13,077 nt of DNA, taken from NCBI GenBank assembly GCA_030836365.1, contig JAURQB010000169.1, positions 1-13,077 of the forward strand. Reading direction: 5' to 3'. The stretch is from Bdellovibrionota bacterium (GTDB lineage: Bacteria > Bdellovibrionota > Bacteriovoracia > Bacteriovoracales > Bacteriovoracaceae). Under the pieces are notes generated by a model. The model had not been told where the DNA came from and did no database searches. It worked only from the letters and a program-made list of their open reading frames with translations. A program made the translations under genes and the position numbers. Shown here in pieces: positions 6,891 through 13,077 of the stretch (the stretch's first letter is position 1; each line of letters starts with the position of its first letter).

Positions 6891-7664
6891 CTAGTAAAGA
6901 GAGCTCAAGGTTTTGAGGTTATTATTGTCGATATTAAGTTGATAAATTAGGTAATTCATCAACTGCTTCACTTGCGCTGAATTTATTTTTAATTTATCCA
7001 TTCCAGAATTAAAATTTTTCCACGGTAAATTTTTTGATAAGCCCAATGTAAGTCTTAAATGCTCACTATCTAAGCTTTCGCCTTCAGGGAGAGGGCAGCT
7101 GCCGCAGGTAAATCCACTTTTTTCCAAATCAAAAAAACTAGGCGCATATTTTATCAGAATGTTTTCGCAATCAGCACAGTGCTCTATTTGAGGGAAAACA
7201 CCAAAGTCGGCCATGAACTTCCCAACAAAAAAACTAATAAAGTGATAGTCGTGCTGTGGAATTTTATTATTTTCTAAGTAAAAGATTCCGTTGCTTAGTA
7301 CGTTGAAAAGACCTGCGTACTGAGAGTCATTATCATTTAATAAGTCTTCTTGAGGGATCGCTGTTTGAGAACTAATTTCACAAATAAGGCTCAGTAAAAC
7401 AAAACGCCAATAGTCGTATCTGATTTTTTCATGAGACCATTTGAGTGTCCATTCTTTAGTTTGAATAAGATCTCCCTTGATGGGCGTTTTAAAAGAGACA
7501 GAGTAAAGCTTTCCAATTTCTAGGTTGTTGGGTTTAACTTTTTTTCCTCCGCCCATACCGCCAAAAAATAATACACCTTGTTTTTTTCCATTGCGTAGGA
7601 TGAGGTCACCAATCAGGTGACGATCTTGAAATGGTGTTTTTCTAACAAGGATGCCTTCAATCAT
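6891..7664 (-). CDS. recO: DNA repair protein RecO
   Basis: RecO works with RecR (and RecF) to load RecA onto SSB-coated single-stranded DNA and can anneal strands. The N-terminal ~80 residues fit the OB fold, opening EGILVRKTPFQDRHLIGDLI and continuing with a typical GKKQGVLFFGGMGGGKK stretch. The C-terminal helical domain carries an intact zinc knuckle, Cys163-x2-Cys166 and Cys187-x2-Cys190, with a FGVFPQIEHC approach and a DLEKSGFTCGSCP exit as in other RecO proteins. The length, 257 aa, is normal. AGGGA about 8 nt before the ATG gives a ribosome site that lies inside the end of the upstream 187-aa gene. The two reading frames overlap by 8 nt, which implies translational coupling. RecO diverges fast, but the zinc site and termini make the call sound. 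Confidence 0.9.
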   Translation of the reverse strand: MIEGILVRKTPFQDRHLIGDLILRNGKKQGVLFFGGMGGGKKVKPNNLEIGKLYSVSFKTPIKGDLIQTKEWTLKWSHEKIRYDYWRFVLLSLICEISSQTAIPQEDLLNDNDSQYAGLFNVLSNGIFYLENNKIPQHDYHFISFFVGKFMADFGVFPQIEHCADCENILIKYAPSFFDLEKSGFTCGSCPLPEGESLDSEHLRLTLGLSKNLPWKNFNSGMDKLKINSAQVKQLMNYLIYQLNIDNNNLKTLSSLY

Positions 7665-8220
7665 TCGGTAAATCCCTAAAGGTTCTGAGAAACAAATATT
7701 GCATTAATTTTTTTATTGAGCAAATTGAAATACGGAAATGGGGAAAAGGTTGAAAAGCTGAATAGATGTCAATCGAGGAGGAGCTTAAATTTAAACTAGT
7801 AACGATTTCATTCAATTCGCAAGGTGCTTCGATTAATTGCTCCGTAGAAGTGATTAGATATTCCTGGGAACTAATCTTGGGCAGATATTTGATCATAAAA
7901 CTTGGTACTTGAATTGATTGATAATGTTGTATTTCTTTATCAATGATTTGTGTCCAGTTGAAAACTTTTTGCAGTAAATAATTAGACTGTTCATTCTGCT
8001 TATTGAGAAAGATAAATATTGAAGATTGAATTTTTTCGAGCTTTCTTAGTGTCTCAATTGATTGTTGGCCAAGCTGCTGATCAACGACGATAACACCTTG
8101 GTAAGTATCCACTTGTTGAGTTTTTTTAAGTTGGAGAAGTGATATTTTCGAGATGCCTTTAGAATGAAGAATTAGTAGAAGTAGGTCTAAATTGTGCGAA
8201 ATAAGGTAATAACAATTCAT
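7657..8220 (-). CDS. 187-aa protein of unknown function, coupled to recO
   Basis: I do not recognise a family. There is no signal peptide or clear membrane helix; the N-terminal stretch with LDLLLLILHSKGIS looks like an amphipathic helix after a first strand. The first ~95 residues alternate strands and helices in a Rossmann-like order. The segment GVIVVDQQLGQQSIETLRKL (43-62) recalls the beta-3/alpha-3 region of a response-regulator receiver, with Asp47 where the phosphoacceptor would be. The N-terminal acidic pair (SHN instead) and the late Lys are not evident, so at most it is a degenerate receiver, and this reading is weak. The C-terminal half (96-187) is serine- and isoleucine-rich with a basic end. 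The TGA lies 8 nt inside recO. No good Shine-Dalgarno sequence precedes the ATG at 8220. Being first in the unit with recO, a link to repair is possible but unproven. Confidence 0.65.
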   Translation of the reverse strand: MNCYYLISHNLDLLLLILHSKGISKISLLQLKKTQQVDTYQGVIVVDQQLGQQSIETLRKLEKIQSSIFIFLNKQNEQSNYLLQKVFNWTQIIDKEIQHYQSIQVPSFMIKYLPKISSQEYLITSTEQLIEAPCELNEIVTSLNLSSSSIDIYSAFQPFPHFRISICSIKKLMQYLFLRTFRDLPND

Positions 8221-8345
8221 ATGTTACGAGCAGCAAATTTAGTTCTTTATGAAGTCTTCTAAGTGGCTGAAATCACTTAATTGCCAGCCATGTATTTTTT
8301 CAATTAATCTTTATCATCTGTAAGACTTTAGGTAGAGCTGTTTGC
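8221..8345. promoter_or_regulatory. Divergent intergenic region with a 20-bp dyad
   Basis: This 125-bp gap separates the leftward recO unit from the rightward rsmE unit and must hold or border both promoters. TAAGTG (8260-8265) and CACTTA (8274-8279) form a perfect 6-bp inverted repeat over an 8-bp spacer, with no T-run on either side, so it looks more like an operator than a terminator. TTGCCA (8281-8286) is a good -35 match beginning two bases after the dyad, but the -10 at 17-18 bp is poor (TAATCT). TATCAT at 8312-8317 is a better -10 without a good -35. On the minus strand CATAAA near 8246-8251 is a possible -10. The promoter positions are uncertain; the dyad itself is plain. Confidence 0.4.
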
Positions 8346-9089
8346 GTGAATAATTTAGTGCTTTCAGATTTAAATACCAAGCGATTGAGCGAATCTCTTT
8401 TTGAAGTCACATCACCTCAAGTGGAGAGACATCTAACTCACGTGCTGAAAATTGAACAAAAAGAAGATGCAACGGTGAGTGTCGTCCTACCAGGCGAAGG
8501 CCGAGGTCTTGCCGTCGTTCGTAGGGCCAAAAGTGGTGAATTATTAGTTAGGGTAAAAGAGCTTGTTGAAACAAGAAAGCGCAATGTTCACCTGGCAATT
8601 GCGACGACAAGGCCATTAATGGCCAAAAGAATATTTGAGCACGCGACAACTTTAGGTGCCGCTAGTTTTAATTTTTTCAAAGCTGAGTTGAGTGAAAAAA
8701 GTTACTCCGACTCTAAGGTTTATACAAATGAAATTGCTCGGCAACATATTCAAAAAGGAATGGAGCAATGCTCTCAATTCTCAAGCGTACCATCCACAAA
8801 CATCGATCTGAATTTGGAAGCCGTTATTAATAGATTTTCGAGCAAAAAGGTAAAAATGTTTTGGTTAGATGCCAACGCAAAAAACCTGTTTTCTAAAGAA
8901 GCTATACAGCAAGAAATAGTTTTATTTATCGGACCAGAGCGTGGCTGGACAAAACAAGAAATAGAATTATTAAACGCTCGTGGTATTATGGGAATAAAGT
9001 TAAGTAATTCTGTCATGCGAGTTGAGTTTGCTGTAAATGCAGCTTTTTCTCAATTGGAATATATCGCAGCCTCATGCGAGCTTAGGTAA
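8346..9089 (+). CDS. rsmE: 16S rRNA (uracil-1498-N3)-methyltransferase RsmE
   Basis: RsmE methylates U1498 of 16S rRNA in the assembled 30S subunit, using S-adenosylmethionine and a knotted SPOUT fold. The N-terminal PUA-like part includes HLTHVLKIEQKEDATV (about 29-44). The SPOUT domain shows LAIATTRPLMAKRIFEHATT with LGAASFNFF, then GMEQCSQFSSVP (139-150). The SAM-binding end has FIGPERGWTKQEIELL and LSNSVMRVEFAVNAAFSQLE. The last block differs a little from the usual LGxRILRxETA: Ser replaces Gly and Phe replaces Thr, while the Arg-x-Glu core is kept. At 247 aa it is the standard length. The start is a GTG with only a weak TAGAG upstream, chosen because it keeps the first strand; no in-frame ATG lies nearby upstream. 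The ABC exporter gene follows after 26 nt. Confidence 0.92.
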   Translation: MNNLVLSDLNTKRLSESLFEVTSPQVERHLTHVLKIEQKEDATVSVVLPGEGRGLAVVRRAKSGELLVRVKELVETRKRNVHLAIATTRPLMAKRIFEHATTLGAASFNFFKAELSEKSYSDSKVYTNEIARQHIQKGMEQCSQFSSVPSTNIDLNLEAVINRFSSKKVKMFWLDANAKNLFSKEAIQQEIVLFIGPERGWTKQEIELLNARGIMGIKLSNSVMRVEFAVNAAFSQLEYIAASCELR

Positions 9090-9115
9090 CTTGTAAATTA
9101 ATATGAGAAGGTAAA

Positions 9116-10852
9116 ATGTTTAGCGCCATAAAATTTTCAAAAAAAATTCTCCCATATGTAAAAGAAGAAAAAACGAAAGTCATTGTTGCGATTTTTTTCT
9201 CTTTTGTCTTGGCGGGCCTTAAGGGAATGCAAGCTTATTTAGTTAAGCCAATCTTTGACCGTGGATTAAGACCTGATTCGAGCATAGATGAAAACCTTTT
9301 TCTTGTCGGTCAATTACTATTAATTGTTGTAATTAATTTTCCGGCCAGGTTTTTTCATTTCTACTGGATTCGATATGTCGTTGATCGAGCAACCTGTAAA
9401 ATCAGGCGCGACATGTATAAAAAGCTTCAACATATTCCATTGAGTTTTTTTTCTGAATCTAAGCAAGGTGAGCTCGTTTCTAGTTTGCTGAATGACACGT
9501 TAACATTCTCACACGGTTTTCGGGCAGTCATCGATCTCATTCGCGAACCAATTACTGCAATTGTGATGCTTTCTCTGGCCTTTTCTAGAGATTGGCAACT
9601 TACTTTAGTTATCTTTGCCGCAGCTCCACTGTTCATTCTTATTTTTAATCGTTCTGGTTTTCTCGTTCGCAATCAACAACAAGTTGTTCAAGAAAAAATT
9701 GCGCATATGACTCACGTTGTGAGTGAGGGAGTCGTTGGACAAAAAATTTCAAAATCTTTTAATCTTCAAAACTATGTACTTAATCGCTTTAATGACTCGC
9801 AAGAAAATTTTTTTAATGCGCAAATGAAAACGGCCAAAACTGAAGAAATTGCACACCCTATGGTTGAGTTTGTAGGAGGACTCGCTTTTAGTGGAATAAT
9901 TTTATTTGCTCACTACAGAATACAAAGTGGAGAAATGACGACAGGGGATTTTGTCAGTTTTATCACGGCAATGGCATTATTTATGGACCCTATTCGTAAA
10001 TATTCACAAGCAAACGTTAAACTCAACCAAGCGAGAGCTGCGAGTGGGCGGATTTTTAAATTATTAGATGAGAAAGAAGAGCCTGATTATGGAGAAATAA
10101 ATGTCTCTCAGTTAAACTCTAATATTATAGTTAATGAATTAAATTTTTCTTACAATCCAGAAAGAACCATTTTAAATAATATTAGTCTTGAGATTAAGGC
10201 CGGCGAAAAAATAGCGTTTGTTGGACTTTCAGGATCAGGTAAATCAACTCTGATCAATTTACTTCTTGGTCTCTATGAAGTGCCCAAGCAAAAAATAATG
10301 ATTGATGGCCATGATCTCAACAATATTAATAAAACATCTCTTCGAAATTTATTTTCTCTCGTCAGCCAAGATATTTTTCTTTTTAATGATACAATTGAAG
10401 AGAACCTCTCGGTTGGTCAAAATTTATCTAAAGATGAAATGAACAATGCGCTTGAAGTTGCCTACGCTCACGAGTTTGTGTCTAAGCTCCCAGACGGACT
10501 TCAAACAAATATTGGAGACAGTGGCTTAAAACTCTCAGGCGGCCAACGTCAGAGACTAACAATCGCGCGCGCCTTTCTCCGAAATAGCCCTATTTTACTT
10601 TTCGACGAGGCTACCTCTGCACTAGATAATGAATCAGAGAAAATGGTTCAGCGTGCGCTTGAGCGCCTAAGTGCGAATAAAACGGTTATTGCTGTGGCCC
10701 ATCGGCTTTCGACTATTCAAGACTACGATAAAATATACGTGTTTGATGAAGGGCAAATTGTTGAAAGTGGCACTCATGAGGAGCTAATTCAGCAAGGTGG
10801 TAACTACTTTAAGCTTTATGAGCTCTCAAAAAAAGTTGGCACGAACGCCTAA
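9116..10852 (+). CDS. msbA: MsbA-like lipid/multidrug ABC exporter (fused TMD-NBD half-transporter)
   Basis: This inner-membrane half-transporter would work as a homodimer. The N-terminal ~310 residues form the six-helix exporter domain (helices near 20-40, 60-85, 138-158, 160-180, 248-266 and 275-292), including the coupling segment FFSESKQGELVSSLLND (111-127). The ATPase domain is complete: Walker A GLSGSGKST (370-378), Q-loop Gln418 in VSQDIFLFNDTI, signature LSGGQRQR (473-480), Walker B ILLFDEATSALD (493-504, catalytic Glu498) and H-loop His529 in AHRLSTI. The 578-aa length and domain order match MsbA, which flips lipid A-core across the inner membrane, but homodimeric drug exporters look alike, so the substrate is inferred. 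GAGAAGG (9105-9111) is a strong ribosome site. It sits between rsmE and glyS, probably in one transcript. Confidence 0.85.
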   Translation: MFSAIKFSKKILPYVKEEKTKVIVAIFFSFVLAGLKGMQAYLVKPIFDRGLRPDSSIDENLFLVGQLLLIVVINFPARFFHFYWIRYVVDRATCKIRRDMYKKLQHIPLSFFSESKQGELVSSLLNDTLTFSHGFRAVIDLIREPITAIVMLSLAFSRDWQLTLVIFAAAPLFILIFNRSGFLVRNQQQVVQEKIAHMTHVVSEGVVGQKISKSFNLQNYVLNRFNDSQENFFNAQMKTAKTEEIAHPMVEFVGGLAFSGIILFAHYRIQSGEMTTGDFVSFITAMALFMDPIRKYSQANVKLNQARAASGRIFKLLDEKEEPDYGEINVSQLNSNIIVNELNFSYNPERTILNNISLEIKAGEKIAFVGLSGSGKSTLINLLLGLYEVPKQKIMIDGHDLNNINKTSLRNLFSLVSQDIFLFNDTIEENLSVGQNLSKDEMNNALEVAYAHEFVSKLPDGLQTNIGDSGLKLSGGQRQRLTIARAFLRNSPILLFDEATSALDNESEKMVQRALERLSANKTVIAVAHRLSTIQDYDKIYVFDEGQIVESGTHEELIQQGGNYFKLYELSKKVGTNA

Positions 10853-10899
10853 AAGTTGTAATTAATTATGCACGTTTTTAAACTCCAAAAGAGGTTCCT

Positions 10900-12219
10900 A
10901 TGTCAGAAGAAAATCTAAAATCAATGAATGATCTTGTTGCTATGTGTAAAAGGCGAGGCTTTATTTTTCAAAGCTCCGAAATTTACGGTGGCCAGGGTGG
11001 ATTTTGGGATTATGGGCCACTTGGTGTTGAATTAAAAATGAATGTGAAAAATCGTTGGTGGCGTGCGATGACGTTAAGGCGCAATGTTGTTGGTGTTGAC
11101 TCGGCGATTATTATGCACCCAGAGACATGGAAAGCAAGTGGGCATGTAGACGGATTTATTGATCCATTGGTTGACTGTAAAAATTGTAAAGCTCGTTTTC
11201 GTGCCGACCAAATTGACTTAAGTGCTAGTTGTACAAATTGTGGTGAATCCGGAACTTTTACTGAACCACGTGATTTTAATCTTATGTTTAAAACCCAAAT
11301 TGGCCCTGTTGAAGACTCTGCTGCAACTGCCTATCTCAGGCCAGAGACCGCGCAAGGAATTTTTGTAAACTTTAATAATGTTCAAGGAACGATGAGACAA
11401 AAGCTCCCATTTGGAATTGCTCAGATAGGAAAAGCTTTTAGAAACGAGATTACTCCAGGGAACTTTATTTTCCGCCAGCGTGAGTTCGAGCAAATGGAAA
11501 TGCAATACTTTGTTAAACCTGGCGTGCAAATGGAAGCAATGGAAGAGTGGAAGCAAGCACGTTGGAAATGGCACCTTGATAATGGTTTGAGATCAGACCA
11601 TCTTCAGTGGGAACCACATGGCCCAGACAATCTTGCTCATTATGCGGACGCAGCGACTGATATTGAGTACAAATTTCCTCACGGCTGGGGAGAGATGGAA
11701 GGAATTCACTCAAGAACTGATTTTGATTTAAGTCAGCATCAACAATTCTCAGGTAAAAACCTAAATTATGTTGATCAACTGGATGGAAATAAAAAGTATA
11801 TCCCATACGTTATTGAAACCTCTGTCGGCCTTGATCGAACAATATTGGCATTAATGTGCGATGCTTACCGATTAGAAAATGCAGGTGATAAGGAAAATGA
11901 ACGCGTGGTGATGAAATTTCATCCAAAAATTGCGCCGATCAAGTTTGCCGTGATGCCATTGATGAAAAAGCCTCAGTTAGAAGAGGTGGCAACCAAGCTT
12001 TTTGCAGATCTTCAAGAGAATTACCTTGGAGAGTATGATGTGGCCGGATCAATTGGTAAGCGTTACCGAAGACAAGACGAAATTGGTACACCATTTTGCT
12101 TAACCGTTGATTTTGATTCTTTAGAAGATAACTCGGTTACTGTTCGTGATAGAGACACAATGACTCAAGAAAGAATTTCCTTGGATAAGGTAAAATCCTA
12201 TCTAGCTGAACGTCTCTAA
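10900..12219 (+). CDS. glyS: Glycyl-tRNA synthetase, single-chain (alpha2) type
   Basis: The enzyme charges tRNA-Gly in the cytoplasm. This is the class II alpha2 form found in eukaryotes, archaea and many bacteria, not the alpha2-beta2 GlyQ/GlyS form of most proteobacteria. The N-terminus has RRGFIFQSSEIYGG and FWDYGPLG (motif 1 region). A zinc-ribbon insert has Cys93-x2-Cys96 and Cys111-x2-Cys114. YLRPETAQGIF (145-155) and motif 2 with AFRNEITPG (179-187) and FRQREFEQME (191-200) form the active site. Motif 3 is ETSVGLDRTILAL (306-318). The C-terminal anticodon-binding domain covers about 345-439, with GSIGKRYRRQDEIGTPFC. The length of 439 aa fits compact members. GAGG at 10891-10894 supports the ATG. 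It follows the exporter gene by 47 nt with no visible terminator between, and ppdK begins 33 nt downstream. Confidence 0.97.
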   Translation: MSEENLKSMNDLVAMCKRRGFIFQSSEIYGGQGGFWDYGPLGVELKMNVKNRWWRAMTLRRNVVGVDSAIIMHPETWKASGHVDGFIDPLVDCKNCKARFRADQIDLSASCTNCGESGTFTEPRDFNLMFKTQIGPVEDSAATAYLRPETAQGIFVNFNNVQGTMRQKLPFGIAQIGKAFRNEITPGNFIFRQREFEQMEMQYFVKPGVQMEAMEEWKQARWKWHLDNGLRSDHLQWEPHGPDNLAHYADAATDIEYKFPHGWGEMEGIHSRTDFDLSQHQQFSGKNLNYVDQLDGNKKYIPYVIETSVGLDRTILALMCDAYRLENAGDKENERVVMKFHPKIAPIKFAVMPLMKKPQLEEVATKLFADLQENYLGEYDVAGSIGKRYRRQDEIGTPFCLTVDFDSLEDNSVTVRDRDTMTQERISLDKVKSYLAERL

Positions 12220-12230
12220 ATCATTTAAAA

Positions 12231-12259
12231 TATTCATTCCAAGGAGTTAGGAATGAATA
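12231..12259 (+). promoter_or_regulatory. Perfect 10-bp stem-loop enclosing the ppdK ribosome binding site and start codon
   Basis: TATTCATTCC (12231-12240) and GGAATGAATA (12250-12259) are exact reverse complements separated by AAGGAGTTA. In mRNA this makes a 10-bp stem with a 9-nt loop. The Shine-Dalgarno AAGGAG (12241-12246) is fully exposed in the loop, while the AUG (12253-12255) is base-paired in the 3' arm with 12235-12237. No T-run follows, so it is not an intrinsic terminator. The same 29 bp could instead be a double-stranded operator, with half-sites two helical turns apart. A TAAAAT -10-like box (12226-12231) just upstream would start transcripts inside the 5' arm and abolish the hairpin, so the function depends on read-through from glyS. 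Confidence 0.6.
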
Positions 12260-13077
12260 AATGGACCTATTTTTTCAGTCAGGAAATTACTGACGGCAAT
12301 AAAGATTTAAAAAATTTACTAGGTGGAAAAGGTGCGAATCTGGCCGAGATGTGCTCGATTGGAATAAGTGTTCCACCAGGTTTTACGATCACGACTGAGG
12401 CATGCTTGTCTTACCAAGCCTTGAGTGAATTAAGTGAAGAAATAAAATCTCAAATTCAACAATCATTAAGTAAACTTCAAGAAATGACGGGAAAAAAACT
12501 TGGAGATGATTCAAATCCTCTTCTTGTATCTGTTCGAAGTGGTGCCGCGATTTCGATGCCCGGAATGATGGATACCGTTTTGAACTTAGGAATGAATGAT
12601 CAAGTGGTGGAGAGTGTTGCTACATCAACAAATAATCCACGGTTTGCTTGGGACTCCTATCGCCGTTTCATTGAGATGTACTCAAATGTTGTTCTTGGTG
12701 TTAATAGCTCAATATTATCAGTTTCCCTCGAGGATTTTAAGGCGGAACTAGATATTGAAGAAGACACAGATCTATCTGCTGAGCAGTTAAAACAAATTGT
12801 TAAAATGTATAAAGACACTCTGATGCAAGAGTCTGGGGTTAGTTTTCCAACTGATCCACAAACTCAATTAAGCTTGGCGATTGAGGCTGTTTTTAAATCA
12901 TGGTCAAATCCAAGAGCAATAAAATACCGTGAGCTTAATAATATTTCGCATGATCTGGGAACTGCGGTCAATGTTCAGTCGATGGTGTTTGGAAATTACG
13001 GTGACGATTCTGCGACGGGAGTTTGCTTCACGCGGGATCCCTCAACGGGGGAGAAGAAATTTTTTGGTGAATATTTA
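12253..13077 (+). CDS. ppdK: Pyruvate phosphate dikinase, N-terminal 275 codons (runs off the window)
   Basis: PPDK interconverts ATP + pyruvate + phosphate with AMP + PEP + pyrophosphate, serving gluconeogenesis or PPi-linked glycolysis. Only the ATP-grasp nucleotide-binding domain is visible: LLGGKGANLAEM (22-33), VPPGFTIT (40-47) and SVRSGAAISMPGMMDTVLNLG (starting at residue 93), with ATP-binding Arg95 in the PPDK-specific SMPGMMDT context. RFAWDSYRRFIEMY follows near 130, with NVQSMVFGN and TGVCFTRDPSTGE near the right edge. The MPGMMDT block separates PPDK from PEP synthase. A full enzyme has about 870-900 residues, so the phospho-histidine and PEP domains lie outside the window. The ATG at 12253 is backed by AAGGAG 6 nt upstream; a nearby ATG at 12261 is out of frame. 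The start codon lies inside a perfect stem-loop. Confidence 0.96.
   Translation, partial: MNKWTYFFSQEITDGNKDLKNLLGGKGANLAEMCSIGISVPPGFTITTEACLSYQALSELSEEIKSQIQQSLSKLQEMTGKKLGDDSNPLLVSVRSGAAISMPGMMDTVLNLGMNDQVVESVATSTNNPRFAWDSYRRFIEMYSNVVLGVNSSILSVSLEDFKAELDIEEDTDLSAEQLKQIVKMYKDTLMQESGVSFPTDPQTQLSLAIEAVFKSWSNPRAIKYRELNNISHDLGTAVNVQSMVFGNYGDDSATGVCFTRDPSTGEKKFFGEYL

Noticed and set aside
6904..6917. CTCAA-GGTT-TTGAG hairpin at the convergent ends of the response regulator and recO genes
   Set aside because: A 5-bp stem lying within recO codons, with no T-run on either side. It does not qualify as a terminator.
8205..8223. TAACA … TGTTA pairing around the start of the 187-aa gene, with ATG in the loop
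   Set aside because: A 5-bp AT-rich stem with a 7-base loop is weak and common by chance at this base composition.
9112..9122. TAAA-ATG-TTTA inverted repeat at the exporter start codon
   Set aside because: Only four A/T pairs around the ATG. It is expected often by chance in AT-rich DNA and too weak to fold, so I did not count it with the ppdK and amidase structures.
10836..10866. TTGGCA followed by ATTAAT as a glyS promoter
   Set aside because: The spacer is 19 bp and the -10 match is poor; glyS can be read from the upstream exporter transcript.
11218..11574. 118-codon open frame on the minus strand inside glyS
   Set aside because: It lies wholly opposite a highly conserved synthetase, has no recognisable domain and follows the codon shadow of glyS. 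Other antisense frames within lepA, ugd and the exporter gene were dropped for the same reason.
1..13077. Defence system, prophage, transposon, CRISPR, tRNA or riboswitch
   Set aside because: No transposase, integrase, direct-repeat array, cloverleaf or recognisable riboswitch core was seen. Genes are packed with short gaps and belong mostly to housekeeping families.

Overview
This is an AT-rich, gene-dense stretch of what looks like an ordinary bacterial chromosome. It holds 12 protein genes (two cut by the window edges), no tRNA or rRNA, no CRISPR array and no mobile element. The gene set is LepA, UDP-glucose dehydrogenase, RecO, RsmE, an MsbA-like ABC exporter, a single-chain alpha2-type glycyl-tRNA synthetase and pyruvate phosphate dikinase (PPDK). 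The base composition, codon style and several orphan genes without a recognisable family suggest a low-GC member of the Bdellovibrionota (Bacteriovorax / Halobacteriovorax-like). That placement is an inference from gene content, not a database result.

Layout. (1) 1-3047, rightward: the 3' end of a HAMP-PAS sensory protein, lepA, and a 209-aa protein of unknown function. (2) 3044-4024, leftward: an eight-helix membrane protein of the LPG-synthase-TM / UPF0104 type, whose stop codon overlaps the stop of the 209-aa gene. (3) 4098-6888, rightward and tightly packed: ugd, a nitrilase-superfamily amidase and an OmpR/PhoB-type response regulator, with gaps of 6 and 1 nt. (4) 6891-8220, leftward: a 187-aa protein of unknown function overlapping the start of recO. 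(5) 8346-13077, rightward: rsmE, an MsbA-like ABC exporter, glyS and the first 275 codons of ppdK. Two divergent intergenic regions (4025-4097 and 8221-8345) are the likeliest promoter sites. No stretch over 300 bases lacks a gene.

Themes. Translation and ribosome care (lepA, rsmE, glyS), envelope biogenesis (ugd, the membrane protein, the exporter), DNA repair (recO), signalling (HAMP-PAS protein, orphan response regulator) and central metabolism (ppdK, amidase). The clusters look like housekeeping operons, not an accessory island or defence system. I found no convincing new multi-gene system.

The most striking unexplained structure is a perfect 10-bp inverted repeat around the ppdK start. 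It puts the Shine-Dalgarno sequence in the 9-nt loop and the AUG in the 3' arm. A smaller perfect inverted repeat sits on the amidase start codon. Two orphan proteins (209 aa and 187 aa) are the best candidates for new protein biology.
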